From assembly GCA_963781495.1 (NCBI GenBank), contig CAWAFX010000002.1:372001-436000 (forward strand): 64,000 nt of DNA, given 5' to 3'. The notes under the pieces are model-generated. The model was given only the letters and a program-made list of their open reading frames with translations. It was not told the origin of the DNA and made no database searches. Position numbers and translations under genes: made by a program. The stretch is from Mayfieldus sp963781495. GTDB taxonomy: Bacteria; Actinomycetota; Thermoleophilia; Solirubrobacterales; 70-9. Positions 25,521 to 33,919 of the stretch are shown one piece after another (within the stretch, counting starts at the first letter, position 1; each line of letters starts with the position of its first letter).

Positions 25521-27170
25521 CTAGGCGAGGTTCGACTTGCGCGGGTAGGCGACCTCGGGGTCGGTGAGGACGTTGACCAGCGAGGGGCGCCCGCTGGCGA
25601 AGGCCTTTTCCAGGGCGGGGCGCAACTCGGAGGGCTCGCGGACCAGATAGCCGTCGCAGCCCAGCGCCTCGACCATCTCGTGGTAGGGCGTCTCGGGCTG
25701 CAGCTCGGCCGCGACCGAGTAGCCGTAGAGGAACTTCATCGGGTGGTCCTCCAGGGCCCAGATCCCGTTGTTGCCGATCACGCCGACGACCCCGAGCCCA
25801 TGCCTGGCCATGGTGTCGAACTCGATCCCGGAGAACCCGAAGGCGCCATCGCCGAGCAGCAGGCAGACCTGCCGGTCGGGGTGCGCCAGCTTGGCGCCGA
25901 TCGCCTGCCCCGGGCCGGCGCCGAGACAGCCGTAGGGGCCAGGGTCCATCCAACAGCCGGGCTGGTAGGTATCGATCAACCGGCCCGCATAGGAGACGAA
26001 GTCGCCGCCGTCGCCGATCACGATCGCGTCGCGGTCGAGGACATCGCCCAGGTCCTTGTAGACGCGGACGGGATGCAGCGGGGCGCGATCGTCGTTGAGA
26101 TCCGTGGCCTCGGCTGCGCGCTTCTCCGTTTCCACCTCGCGCAGCTCGACCACCCATCCGGCGGTGCGCCCGGGGTCGCCGCCGGCGCTCTCACGCAGCG
26201 CAGCCAGGGTCGCGGCGACGTCGCCGACCAGGTCGACGTCAGGGGCGCGGTTGGCGGTCAGTGCGTTGGGGGCGTAGTCAAGGCGCACGATCTTCGTCTG
26301 CTCGCCGAACGAGCCGCCGAACCCGAGCCGGAAGTCGAGCGGCACCCCGATCACCAGCGCGACGTCGGCGCCTTTGAGCCCGGTGCCGCGGGCGCGGCTG
26401 AAGGCGAGCTCGTGGTCCGCGGGCAGGCAGCCACGGCCCATCCCGTTGAGAAAAACGGGGCAGCCGAGCGACTCGGCGAGCGCCTGCATCCCTTTCTCCC
26501 CCTGCGCCCAATAGACGCCGCTGCCGGCCATGATCACCGGACGCTCGGCGGCGCCGAGCAGCTTTGCGGCCTCCTCGACGCCTTCGGCGGGCTCGCCGCC
26601 TCCGGGCGCCGGCGACGCCGGGATCTCCGCCTCGGCCTCCATGAAGACGACGTCGAGCGGGTAGTCGAGGAAGGTGGGCCCGCTGGGTAGCTGCAGGGCC
26701 CTGTCCAGAGCCGCCGCGGTCAGCTCCGGGATCCGCGCCGAGTCCTTGACCGTCTCGGCCGACTTTACGAGCGGGCTCACGAACGGCAGGTGGTCGATTT
26801 CCTGAAGCGAGCCCGATCCCCAGCGCATCTCCGGGGCCCGGCCGCCGAGCACGCACAGTGGCGAGCCGTTGGCGCGGGCGCCGGCGATCGCGCTCATCCC
26901 GTTGGTGACCCCGGGCCCGGCGGTCAGAGCAGCGACCCCTACCCGCCGCGTCGCCTTCGCGAAGCCCTCGGCGGCGAAGGTCGCCGACTGCTCGTGGCGG
27001 AAGTCGACGATCTCGATCCCCTCGGCCTTGCAGCCGTCGTAGATCGAGAAAAGATGGCCACCGGAGAGGGTGAAGAGGTGGCTGACGCCGCGCGAGGCGA
27101 GGGTCTGGGCCACCAGGCGCCCACCGTGGACGGCCGTCTGCTGCCCCGCCTCTCGCTCGGCTGTGGCCAT
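25521..27170 (-). CDS. Thiamine-diphosphate-dependent enzyme, acetolactate-synthase-like
   Basis: A 549-residue ThDP enzyme: N-terminal PYR domain with the catalytic Glu in DFRHEQSATF (Glu 60), a central domain, and the C-terminal PP domain with GDGAFGFSGIEFDTMARHG and NNG (the GDG...NN metal/ThDP motif). The set GPGVTNGMSAIAGA and VIGNNGIWALEDHP is typical of the acetolactate-synthase/oxalyl-CoA-decarboxylase/2-hydroxyacyl-CoA-lyase group. The exact reaction is not deducible; absence of an ilvN-like small subunit and of isoleucine/valine genes argues against biosynthetic acetolactate synthase. The gene starts 47 bp from the M15-like gene. Confidence 0.85.
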   Translation of the reverse strand: MATAEREAGQQTAVHGGRLVAQTLASRGVSHLFTLSGGHLFSIYDGCKAEGIEIVDFRHEQSATFAAEGFAKATRRVGVAALTAGPGVTNGMSAIAGARANGSPLCVLGGRAPEMRWGSGSLQEIDHLPFVSPLVKSAETVKDSARIPELTAAALDRALQLPSGPTFLDYPLDVVFMEAEAEIPASPAPGGGEPAEGVEEAAKLLGAAERPVIMAGSGVYWAQGEKGMQALAESLGCPVFLNGMGRGCLPADHELAFSRARGTGLKGADVALVIGVPLDFRLGFGGSFGEQTKIVRLDYAPNALTANRAPDVDLVGDVAATLAALRESAGGDPGRTAGWVVELREVETEKRAAEATDLNDDRAPLHPVRVYKDLGDVLDRDAIVIGDGGDFVSYAGRLIDTYQPGCWMDPGPYGCLGAGPGQAIGAKLAHPDRQVCLLLGDGAFGFSGIEFDTMARHGLGVVGVIGNNGIWALEDHPMKFLYGYSVAAELQPETPYHEMVEALGCDGYLVREPSELRPALEKAFASGRPSLVNVLTDPEVAYPRKSNLA

Positions 27171-27217
27171 GCCGGCAGCCTACTTGCGATGCGGCCTTGC
27201 GATCGGCCGAGCCGGCG

Positions 27218-27862
27218 TTAGTGCGGGGCGAAGGGGCTGCGCCAGAAGCTTGTCCGCTTGCGCGCACCGGCCCAGTCCAGCTCGATGTGGACGTGGTCTC
27301 GGTGCGCGAGGGTGCGGTCCAGGTGCTTGCGCAGCTTGCCGTCGCGGCGGTAGCAGTAGGAGTAGGGGCCGAGCCGGTCGCCGTAGCCGAACCAGGCGTG
27401 ACAGTTGAAGATGATCCCCTGCACCCCCATGCGCCGGGCCAGGGCCTCCGGATTGCCGTCGCCGTCGGTGGCAAGCAGCATGTCGATCAGGCGCAGAGCG
27501 GCGTGGCGCTGGCCGGCGATCCGGGCGTCGAGATGCCAGTCGATGGCGCGACCCTCGGAGTGGAGGCTGAAATTGTGCGGGCCGAGCTTCTCGCAGCGCA
27601 TGATTCCCCACGAGACCCCGGGCCAGTTGCGCTGCAGCCAGCTCTGCAGGGCCAGGGTTCCGGGCTGGGGATGCGAGAGGCAGCGCTTGCCGTAGTCGTA
27701 ATGCAGGTCCTCGATCGGCGCCGAGAGAAGCGCCGCGCGATCGGCGGGGTTCGTGGTGATCGCCGCGCGGGCGATACCGGCGCCGAGGGCAATGGCGATA
27801 GCGCAGGCCAGCGCCGCCATCCCGACGCCCCGAACCCCCCACCGGTTCCAGAGAAGGCCCAT
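27218..27862 (-). CDS. Exported M15-like (D,D-peptidase fold) protein
   Basis: A 214-residue protein with a signal peptide (GMAALACAIAIALGAGIARA, about 14-33). The motif LHSEGRAIDWHLDA (about 101-114) and HRDHVHIELDW (about 187-197) provide the His-Asp...His set of the M15/VanY zinc peptidase fold. The family members cleave or bind peptidoglycan peptides; many actinobacterial versions are uncharacterised. The Cys pair at about 59 and 89 may form a disulfide. The start is ATG 27862; transcription is toward the TPP enzyme. Confidence 0.75.
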   Translation of the reverse strand: MGLLWNRWGVRGVGMAALACAIAIALGAGIARAAITTNPADRAALLSAPIEDLHYDYGKRCLSHPQPGTLALQSWLQRNWPGVSWGIMRCEKLGPHNFSLHSEGRAIDWHLDARIAGQRHAALRLIDMLLATDGDGNPEALARRMGVQGIIFNCHAWFGYGDRLGPYSYCYRRDGKLRKHLDRTLAHRDHVHIELDWAGARKRTSFWRSPFAPH

Positions 27863-27906
27863 CCAGACGTAAGTCGGTGCGGACCCTCAACGCCTTTAGC
27901 GGCCTG

Positions 27907-27991
27907 GACATCTGGCCGGTGGGCGCGGGTTCGAGCTAGGGCTATGGGGTGGTTGGCTAGCGAGAGCCCGCGCCCACCGGCCCCAGACGTC
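27907..27991. repeat. Large inverted repeat after the cyclase gene
   Basis: GGCCGGTGGGCGCGGG (27914-27929) is exactly complementary to CCCGCGCCCACCGGCC (27967-27982). With a 2-base bulge and one mismatch the arms continue outward through GACRTCTGG to 27907 and 27991, which touches the stop codon of the cyclase. The loop holds a copy of a 16-base repeat. It may terminate the cyclase transcript, but no U-run is visible. Confidence 0.55.
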
Positions 27992-28014
27992 TATAGGCGT
28001 GGTTGGCTAGCGAG
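27949..28014. repeat. 16-bp direct repeat with 50-bp spacing
   Basis: GTGGTTGGCTAGCGAG occurs at 27949-27964 (in the loop of the large inverted repeat) and at 27999-28014 (inside the last codons of the cyclase gene). The exact 50-bp spacing suggests a short local duplication of the gene end. Confidence 0.5.
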
Positions 28015-29589
28015 CGCCCCGCCCGCCGCGTCACCGGCCGAGGCGGGCGCGGCCGGCATGACCGGGGCGAAGAGCTCGACGGGCTCGCCCTTGCCCTTCA
28101 GGGTCCGGGCGCCGCGCGGCTCGAGCTCGATCGCGCCGCTGAGGAGATCGCAGGTCGAAGCGGTGACGAGGACGTCGTCGCCGAGGTCCCGGGTCGCCGC
28201 CTCGACCCGGGCGGCTACGTTGACCGCGTCGCCGATGACGCTGAAGTTGAGCCGCCCGGCGCCGCCGATCGAACCCGCGATCACCTGGCCCGAGTTGACG
28301 CCGACGCCGACGCTGAGCAGCTCGCCATCGCCCTGGTTGACGCACTTGGCGATCTCGACCGCGGCACGCACCGCGCAGTCGGCATGGTTGCGCCGGCGCT
28401 CGGGGGCGCCGAAGACGGCGAGCAGGCCGTCGCCGATGAACTTGTCGACGTGGCCGCCATGGCGGCTGATGATCGGAACCAGGGTCTCGAAGAGGCGGTT
28501 GATGGCCCCCACCACCTCCTGCGCGTCGGAGCGCGAGGCGAAGCCGGTGAAATCGCGAACGTCGCAGAACAGGAGCGAGACCTCGGCCTCGAAACCCTCG
28601 GGGGCGTAGTCATCGCTGAGGATGTACTCCGCCACCTCCTCGTCGAGGTAGGTGCCGAAGGCGTCGCGGATCTTCTCCCGCTCGGCCAGCCCGGTGACCA
28701 TCTGGTTGAAGGCCGCCGAGAGCTCGCCGAGCTCGTCGGCCGTGGTCACCGGGACGGCGGCGCCGTAGTCGCCGCGCTGGACGGCCTCCAGGCCGGCCTC
28801 GAGGTCGCGAATCGGCCGCATGATCGAGCGTGCGAGCAGGACCGAGAGCTCGAGCGAGATCGTCGCCGCGACGCCGGTGGCGACCAGCACGTCGACGCCG
28901 AGACCGGCGCCGCCACCGCCGCCACCGCCGGAGAGAGCCGAGACGATGAGGCCGGTTATCAGGTTGATCATCGGCAGCGCCACCATCAGCTTCCAGCGCA
29001 GGGGAATCGGTCGGTGCCCGGTGCTGAGCCGCGGCGGTACGACGCGGTTGATGTCGACGACGACCGGCCGCATCCCGGCCTCGATCGCGAAGTAGTGCAG
29101 GATCCCCGAGTATCCGATCGCGATCAGCGCGGCGGCGAAGATCGGGAAGAAGGCGAACGGGCTCAGCCCGAGGACGATCACGCCGGTGATCGAGCCCGGC
29201 AGAGCGACCCAGAGGACCGGCAGCTTCATGTCGCGCCGCACGACCTCGAGCGGCAATCCAACCGCCGTCTCCCAGGCCTTCGCGGTCAACTCGGTCTCCT
29301 CGCGGTCGCTCGCGATCCACTCCGAGAGCGGGCGCAGGTAGCGCAGCGACCGCACGAAGGCGACCGACACCGTCAAGCCGGTGAGCCCAAGGGTGATCGC
29401 AAGGGCCAGCAGCAGGTCGTGATCAGGCGCGTCGTAATAGAGATTGAGCAGCGCCAGCAGACCGATCGTGATGAACCAGGCCGTCTGCAGCTCGAGGGCC
29501 ATGAAGACCACCGGATAGCGCCTGCCCAGGCGGCGATAGCACCAGGTGAAGACCCGCTGGGGTATGTCCATACCCGCCGCCTGCATCAA
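27991..29589 (-). CDS. Membrane-bound HAMP-class III adenylate cyclase
   Basis: A 532-residue protein: about six transmembrane helices in the first 270 residues, then a HAMP domain (about 268-320: ARSIMRPIRDLEAGLEAVQR), then a class III cyclase domain. Metal-binding Asp residues are in LLFCDVRDFTGFASR and the pair DKFIGDG; the adenine-specifying Lys is in DKFIGD and Asp in FSVIGDAVNVAAR, and Asn/Arg are in NVAARVE, so an active adenylate cyclase is expected. It makes cAMP in response to a membrane or periplasmic signal. A run of seven glycines lies near residue 221. The start codon choice is uncertain. Confidence 0.9.
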   Translation of the reverse strand: MMQAAGMDIPQRVFTWCYRRLGRRYPVVFMALELQTAWFITIGLLALLNLYYDAPDHDLLLALAITLGLTGLTVSVAFVRSLRYLRPLSEWIASDREETELTAKAWETAVGLPLEVVRRDMKLPVLWVALPGSITGVIVLGLSPFAFFPIFAAALIAIGYSGILHYFAIEAGMRPVVVDINRVVPPRLSTGHRPIPLRWKLMVALPMINLITGLIVSALSGGGGGGGAGLGVDVLVATGVAATISLELSVLLARSIMRPIRDLEAGLEAVQRGDYGAAVPVTTADELGELSAAFNQMVTGLAEREKIRDAFGTYLDEEVAEYILSDDYAPEGFEAEVSLLFCDVRDFTGFASRSDAQEVVGAINRLFETLVPIISRHGGHVDKFIGDGLLAVFGAPERRRNHADCAVRAAVEIAKCVNQGDGELLSVGVGVNSGQVIAGSIGGAGRLNFSVIGDAVNVAARVEAATRDLGDDVLVTASTCDLLSGAIELEPRGARTLKGKGEPVELFAPVMPAAPASAGDAAGGALASQPRL

Positions 29590-29643
29590 AAGGGATTCTC
29601 CCCGAATGCGAGGCCTTGGGCGCCTATAGAAGAGTGACGGTCG

Positions 29644-30978
29644 TCACGCAGCGGGGCCGGCGCCGCGAAGCAGGGCCGCCTTCTCGGCCTCGAACTCCTC
29701 GTCGTTCAGCGCGCCGCGGTCGTGCAGCGTCGCCAGGCGCTCGAGTCGCTCCAGCCTGCGGTCCTCGGGCTCGACTTGACCACCCGGCTCGCGGGCCCTG
29801 CGGCGGGTCATCGAATTGATGCGGGCACGAATTCGATTCGGCATCTCGCCCAGGGTGGCGTCGGGAAACTCATTCATCGACGTGCGGCGCAGCTGATACA
29901 CGCCGATGCCGGCGAGCGCGATCAGGACCAGGCGGATCAGCACCGCCCGAGTGCTGCCGACCGCGTCAAGAATCCAGATCAGGCCGGCCAGCCCGAGGAC
30001 GGACATCGCGACGACCGGATAGTCACGCAGGACCGGTGTCAGCGCGCGCCGCGCCGCCACCGAGCTCGAGTGCGGCGATGCCAGCCAGGCGGCGATGACG
30101 AAGAAGACGCCGACCAGCATCACCTCGTGCGCGATCGAGACCAGCAGCGAGGTCCCGATCGACCAGGCGGCATCGGCGGCCGGCTTGGCGGTGTCCGATG
30201 CGAGCTGCTTGACGATCACGTTGCCGGCGACGTTGCGCAGGATCAGGACGACGATCCCCGTCACCAGGAACACCAGGCCCGCACCGAGGACGGTTATCCA
30301 GCGGTAGCCGCGCGAGAGGTAGATCGCGAGCCCGAGCAGGGCGAGCGTCAGCAGAGAAGTGACCAGCGCCAGGCCGCGGATCAGCTTCGCGATCGTCTGC
30401 GCGAGGCCCAGCTGGTCCGACTTGAGGATCTTCAGGTTGCCCACGTTGGGAGGCAGCTTGTCGGCGATGTTGCCGCCGAGCCCGAGCTGGTCGGAGACCT
30501 GGATGATCAGGGGCCGCAGCTTCAGGTCGACCTCGCCGTTTGCCGTCGAGGCGAACTTGCCCTTGTTCTCGATGATGGCGATCAGGGTCTGGTGCGCGGT
30601 GCGATTGGTGTCCTTCCAGGCCTGCTGGAAGCGCGAGGTGGTCATCACCTTCTCCGCCCCGGTCACCGCCAGCGAGCGCAGGCCGCTCGCCGCCGGCCCC
30701 GAGATCGGCTTGAAGTTCGGCGGCAGCGACTTGTGAAGCTGGGCGCTGACGTCGACGTTGGCGTAGAGCTGGTCGACGGCGTAGTTGGCAAGGGCCTTCT
30801 GGATCTGCTCGTCCTCCAGCAGGTTGCCGCTGGTCTTGACCCACTCGTCGGTATTGAGCGCCTGGCGCTCCGCCCAGGCCGAAAAACAGGCGATAACGCC
30901 GACGATGGCGGCCAAGACGAGCAGCGCCTTGACCACACCCGTATGAGTCCGCCCCGTGGAGATCGTGGCATCGGCCAC
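29644..30978 (-). CDS. Integral membrane protein with C-terminal SHOCT domain (paralogue 2)
   Basis: A 444-residue paralogue of the 10791-12092 protein with the same layout: one N-terminal helix (about 14-30), a long extracytoplasmic segment (about 35-200) with ENLLEDEQIQKALANYAVDQLYANV-type repeats, about six helices (205-370), then a SHOCT motif (LERLATLHDRGALNDEEFEA) at the C-terminus. It lies between tRNA-Leu and the cyclase gene; the gap to the cyclase start is 54 bp. Function unknown; two copies within 20 kb suggest a working family rather than a chance duplicate. Confidence 0.8.
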   Translation of the reverse strand: MADATISTGRTHTGVVKALLVLAAIVGVIACFSAWAERQALNTDEWVKTSGNLLEDEQIQKALANYAVDQLYANVDVSAQLHKSLPPNFKPISGPAASGLRSLAVTGAEKVMTTSRFQQAWKDTNRTAHQTLIAIIENKGKFASTANGEVDLKLRPLIIQVSDQLGLGGNIADKLPPNVGNLKILKSDQLGLAQTIAKLIRGLALVTSLLTLALLGLAIYLSRGYRWITVLGAGLVFLVTGIVVLILRNVAGNVIVKQLASDTAKPAADAAWSIGTSLLVSIAHEVMLVGVFFVIAAWLASPHSSSVAARRALTPVLRDYPVVAMSVLGLAGLIWILDAVGSTRAVLIRLVLIALAGIGVYQLRRTSMNEFPDATLGEMPNRIRARINSMTRRRAREPGGQVEPEDRRLERLERLATLHDRGALNDEEFEAEKAALLRGAGPAA

Positions 30979-31011
30979 GCGCCCAGCCTATCTCGGGCTG
31001 CCTGGGGTTAA

Positions 31012-31099
31012 TGCCCGGGGCGGGATTCGAACCCGCAAGCCCCCGAGGGGGCAGCCGGGTTTAAGCCGGCCGCGTATTTCCAAGTTCCGCCACCCGGGC
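31012..31099 (-). tRNA. tRNA-Leu (TAA anticodon)
   Basis: An 88-nt type II tRNA on the minus strand. It begins GCCCGGGTGGCGGAAC, the anticodon arm is GCCGG-CTTAAAC-CCGGC (anticodon TAA), a variable arm GCCCCCTCGGGGGC follows, then the T-arm GCGGG-TTCGAAT-CCCGC, and the acceptor stem closes with CCCGGGC-A. CCA is not encoded. The long variable arm and TAA anticodon fix the identity as leucine. Confidence 0.95.
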
Positions 31100-31251
31100 A
31101 CGGGGAAAGCTAGCGCCTCCCAGGCACGGCCCGTGCTTCTCTGCAGGGAAATCGTGCCCGGACGAGCGTCCAGGCGGGCGCGAGGACAATCCGAGCGCAA
31201 CCCGCCGCTTGTTACCGTGTTTCTGGGACAGGGAGCGTTCCCGGCCAGCTT

Positions 31252-32790
31252 TTGGAGGCCTCTGCACTAACACAAGCCGGACGACGCGGGCTGCTCGCCC
31301 GGCGCTCTCCCCTGCTGCGGCTGCAGGGCGACGACCGGCTGGTGGCGATGCTGCGGCGCGGCAACGACCACGCCTTCGAGGTCATCGTCGACCGCTACCA
31401 GGCGCGCCTGCTCGGCTTCTGCCGCCAGATGCTCGGCTCGACCGAGGACGCCGAGGACGTCCTGCAGGAGGTCTTCGTCAACGCCTACCGGGCGATGCGG
31501 GCCGACGAGCGTGAGATCAAGCTCCGTCCCTGGCTTTACCGGATCGCCCGCAACCGCTGCCTCAACCATCTCCGCAAGCCGGTTGCCGAGGGCAAGGACT
31601 CGATGGACACCCACCCGATCGTCGACGCCGCCTCGACCCACGAGCGGGTCCAGAACCGGGAGGAATTCCGGCAGCTGCTCAGCGACGTCGGCAGGCTTCC
31701 CGAGACCCAGCGCACGGCGCTGCTGCTGCGCGAGATGGACGCGATGTCCTACGAGGACATCGCCCACTCGATGCAGACCACGGTGCCGAGCGTGAAGTCG
31801 CTTCTGGTGCGGGCCCGGATCGCACTCGCCGAGGAGAGTCAGGCGCGTCAGCTCACCTGCGGCGAGGTCCGGCTCGAGCTGGCCGAGGCGGCCGAAGGCC
31901 TGGGCAAGGCCACCGGGCCGGTCCGCCGCCACCTGCGCGAATGCGACGGCTGCGGCGAGTTCCGCGAGCAGCTGCGTTCCGACTCCAAGGTCCTCGCGGC
32001 CCTGTTCCCGGCCGGTCCACTGCTGCTGCTCAAGGGCCTCGTCTTCTCGAAGCTCGGCCTCGGGGGTGCCGGCGCCTCCGGCGGCGCCGGTGCGGCCGGA
32101 GCCGGCGGTGCCGGAGCCGGCGCGGGTGCCGGCGGGGCGGCGATCGGCGGCGGTGCCGGAGTCGGCGGCGTCGGTGCCGTCGGCGGCGCGATCGGCGCCA
32201 AGGCGGTGGCCGGCGTGGTCACCGCAGCGGTGCTCACGGCGGGCGCTGCGGTCGAGGTCAAGCAGGTCTCGCACCCTCAGCAAGCGGCCGTCGTCCAAAG
32301 CGCGACCGTGGCACCGGCCACCGGCGGCGTGACGGCGCCGACGGTGACCGCCCACTACGGGCCGCCCGCCGCAGCGCATCCGAAGCTGAAGGCTCATCGC
32401 GCGGCGGTCGCCGCCCGTCAGGCGGCAAAGAAGGACAATGCCGCCGCGGCCTCCGCCAGCGACGCCGCCGCTCCCGGCGACCCGGCCAGCGCAGCCACGA
32501 CCGGCGAGAAGAGCAAGGGCGCCAAGGGGGGCGCCGAGGCCGGTGCCAGCACGACAGAACCGACGGTCGCGATCGTCGTCACCGGGAGCCCACCTCCCAG
32601 CACCACGAGCCCGCCCCCCAGCACCACGATCTCCACGACCCCGGAGCCGGGCTCCCCGCCGCCCCCCGAAAGCGGCCATCAGGCTCCGCCGCCCCCGCCT
32701 CCGAGCGACCCCGCTCCGCCGGCTACCGAGCCTCCCTCAACCCCGGCGCCCGGGGACGAGGGCCCGCAGGATCCCCCGCCGGCTTCCTAG
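31252..32790 (+). CDS. ECF-type sigma factor fused to a zinc-finger domain and Pro-rich tail
   Basis: A 512-residue protein. Sigma-2 is at about 40-108 (AFEVIVDRYQARLLGFCRQM ... AEDVLQEVFVNAYR) and sigma-4 at about 138-190 (LPETQRTALLLREMDAMSYE). Residues 203-234 hold a ZAS-like zinc motif, C203 ... H227-xxx-C231-xx-C234, typical of anti-sigma factors. A Gly/Ala-rich hydrophobic stretch follows (about 270-340), which may cross the membrane, then a Pro/Ser-rich acidic tail to the end. So sigma factor and anti-sigma module may be one chain. The start is TTG 31252; alternative starts within the first 25 residues are possible. It converges on the R2-like gene. Confidence 0.8.
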   Translation: MEASALTQAGRRGLLARRSPLLRLQGDDRLVAMLRRGNDHAFEVIVDRYQARLLGFCRQMLGSTEDAEDVLQEVFVNAYRAMRADEREIKLRPWLYRIARNRCLNHLRKPVAEGKDSMDTHPIVDAASTHERVQNREEFRQLLSDVGRLPETQRTALLLREMDAMSYEDIAHSMQTTVPSVKSLLVRARIALAEESQARQLTCGEVRLELAEAAEGLGKATGPVRRHLRECDGCGEFREQLRSDSKVLAALFPAGPLLLLKGLVFSKLGLGGAGASGGAGAAGAGGAGAGAGAGGAAIGGGAGVGGVGAVGGAIGAKAVAGVVTAAVLTAGAAVEVKQVSHPQQAAVVQSATVAPATGGVTAPTVTAHYGPPAAAHPKLKAHRAAVAARQAAKKDNAAAASASDAAAPGDPASAATTGEKSKGAKGGAEAGASTTEPTVAIVVTGSPPPSTTSPPPSTTISTTPEPGSPPPPESGHQAPPPPPPSDPAPPATEPPSTPAPGDEGPQDPPPAS

Positions 32791-32799
32791 CCGCCGCGC

Positions 32800-33726
32800 C
32801 TAGACGAGCCCGATGACCTTCAGCCGCCGGCTGAGGGCGGTACCGGCGAACTCGCGCGTCTCGGCCAGCGTGTAGCCGAACATCTCCCAGTCATCGTCGT
32901 CCTGGGCCCAGGGCGGACTCAGGACCTTGTCGGCGACCGGCAGCGACTCCTCCAGGGTGCGCTTGATCGCCTCCATGTAGCGATCGTCCTCGTCGGCCTT
33001 CTCCTTCAGAAACACGGAACCGAAGGCGACGTGGCGGTGCTCGTCGCGGGCGACGTTCTGGAAGCCCTCGACGAACGCCGGCAGCACCCCTTCGTTGGTG
33101 TTGTACTCCATGATGAAGTGCTGGCCGGTGAGCGCCAGCATCCCCTCGATCACCATGTGGTAGAGGGTCACCGCCTCGACCAGCGCTTCGGTGTCGTCGG
33201 GCTGCGCGGCCAGCCTGTCGACCCGCGAGTGCAGCATCTCGTCGAAGAGGACGCCGAAGTTGTCGTTGAGGTGCTCGGAGGTCTGTTCGAGCAGCGCACT
33301 CAGCTGGTCGGACTCATAGACGCCGACCTCCTGGTAGAAGCGCTCGAAGAAGCGAACGTGGCGCGCCTCGTCGGCGATCTGGGTGCAGAGGAAGATGCGC
33401 TGGTCCTCGGTCGGCGCCGCGCGCATGATCGGCCCCAGCTCCTCGGCGACCTTCTGCTCGCCGATGAAGAACGAGGAGAGCCCGTACATACGCTGGAAGC
33501 GCTCGTCCTCGTCGAACTTCTCGTGCCAGTCGTGCCGGTCCTGGCTGAAGTCGAGGTCCTGGGTCGCCCACTGCTGGCGTTCCCAGAGCAGGTAGAGGTC
33601 GCGGTAGGAGAGAAGCTGGGCCTTGCCGCGCGCGGTGCTCTCTTCGAGCGCCGGGTCCGACGTTGCCTTGTAGTCCTCGCGCGAGGTCCGGGACGGGGCG
33701 CTGCGGCTTGCCTCTTTGGCTTCCAT
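32800..33726 (-). CDS. R2-like ligand-binding oxidase (R2lox) / ribonucleotide-reductase R2 family
   Basis: A 308-residue ferritin-like di-metal protein. The metal ligands are all visible: Glu 90 (GEQKV), Glu 120 and His 123 (DEARH), Glu 194 (VIEGML), Glu 229 and His 232 (RDEHRH). Val 93 and Tyr 189 match the residues that form the Val-Tyr ether cross-link in M. tuberculosis Rv0233-type R2lox, and a Glu (not Asp) is the first ligand, so R2lox is preferred to true NrdB. No NrdA gene is nearby. I chose ATG 33726 because GAGGAGAG precedes it; an in-frame start at 33861 lacks such a site. Confidence 0.85.
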   Translation of the reverse strand: MEAKEASRSAPSRTSREDYKATSDPALEESTARGKAQLLSYRDLYLLWERQQWATQDLDFSQDRHDWHEKFDEDERFQRMYGLSSFFIGEQKVAEELGPIMRAAPTEDQRIFLCTQIADEARHVRFFERFYQEVGVYESDQLSALLEQTSEHLNDNFGVLFDEMLHSRVDRLAAQPDDTEALVEAVTLYHMVIEGMLALTGQHFIMEYNTNEGVLPAFVEGFQNVARDEHRHVAFGSVFLKEKADEDDRYMEAIKRTLEESLPVADKVLSPPWAQDDDDWEMFGYTLAETREFAGTALSRRLKVIGLV

Positions 33727-33919
33727 CTTCTCTCCTCTGTTGGGCTCCGGCGCCACCGTACCACTCAAACTGGCTGCCCAGCCAGTCGGGACGAGGGCCG
33801 GTTCTTCAACTCTTAGGTAGGCGCGGCGGAAAGCCCTTGGTAGCGGCGGCTTGTCGCGCATCCGCGCTTGTCGATCAGGGCTTCATAGGGGCAATCCTGA
33901 GAGGGGTCAGGGAGAGGCA

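Noticed and set aside
28900..28935. Glycine-codon repeat in the cyclase gene as a mobile repeat
   Set aside because: It is a simple low-complexity run (about seven Gly) in a loop between membrane helices, expected in GC-rich DNA.
32438..32803. Overlapping plus-strand frames in the Pro-rich tail of the sigma fusion
   Set aside because: They arise from the same GC-rich repeats; only the frame that continues the sigma factor has a conserved N-terminal part.
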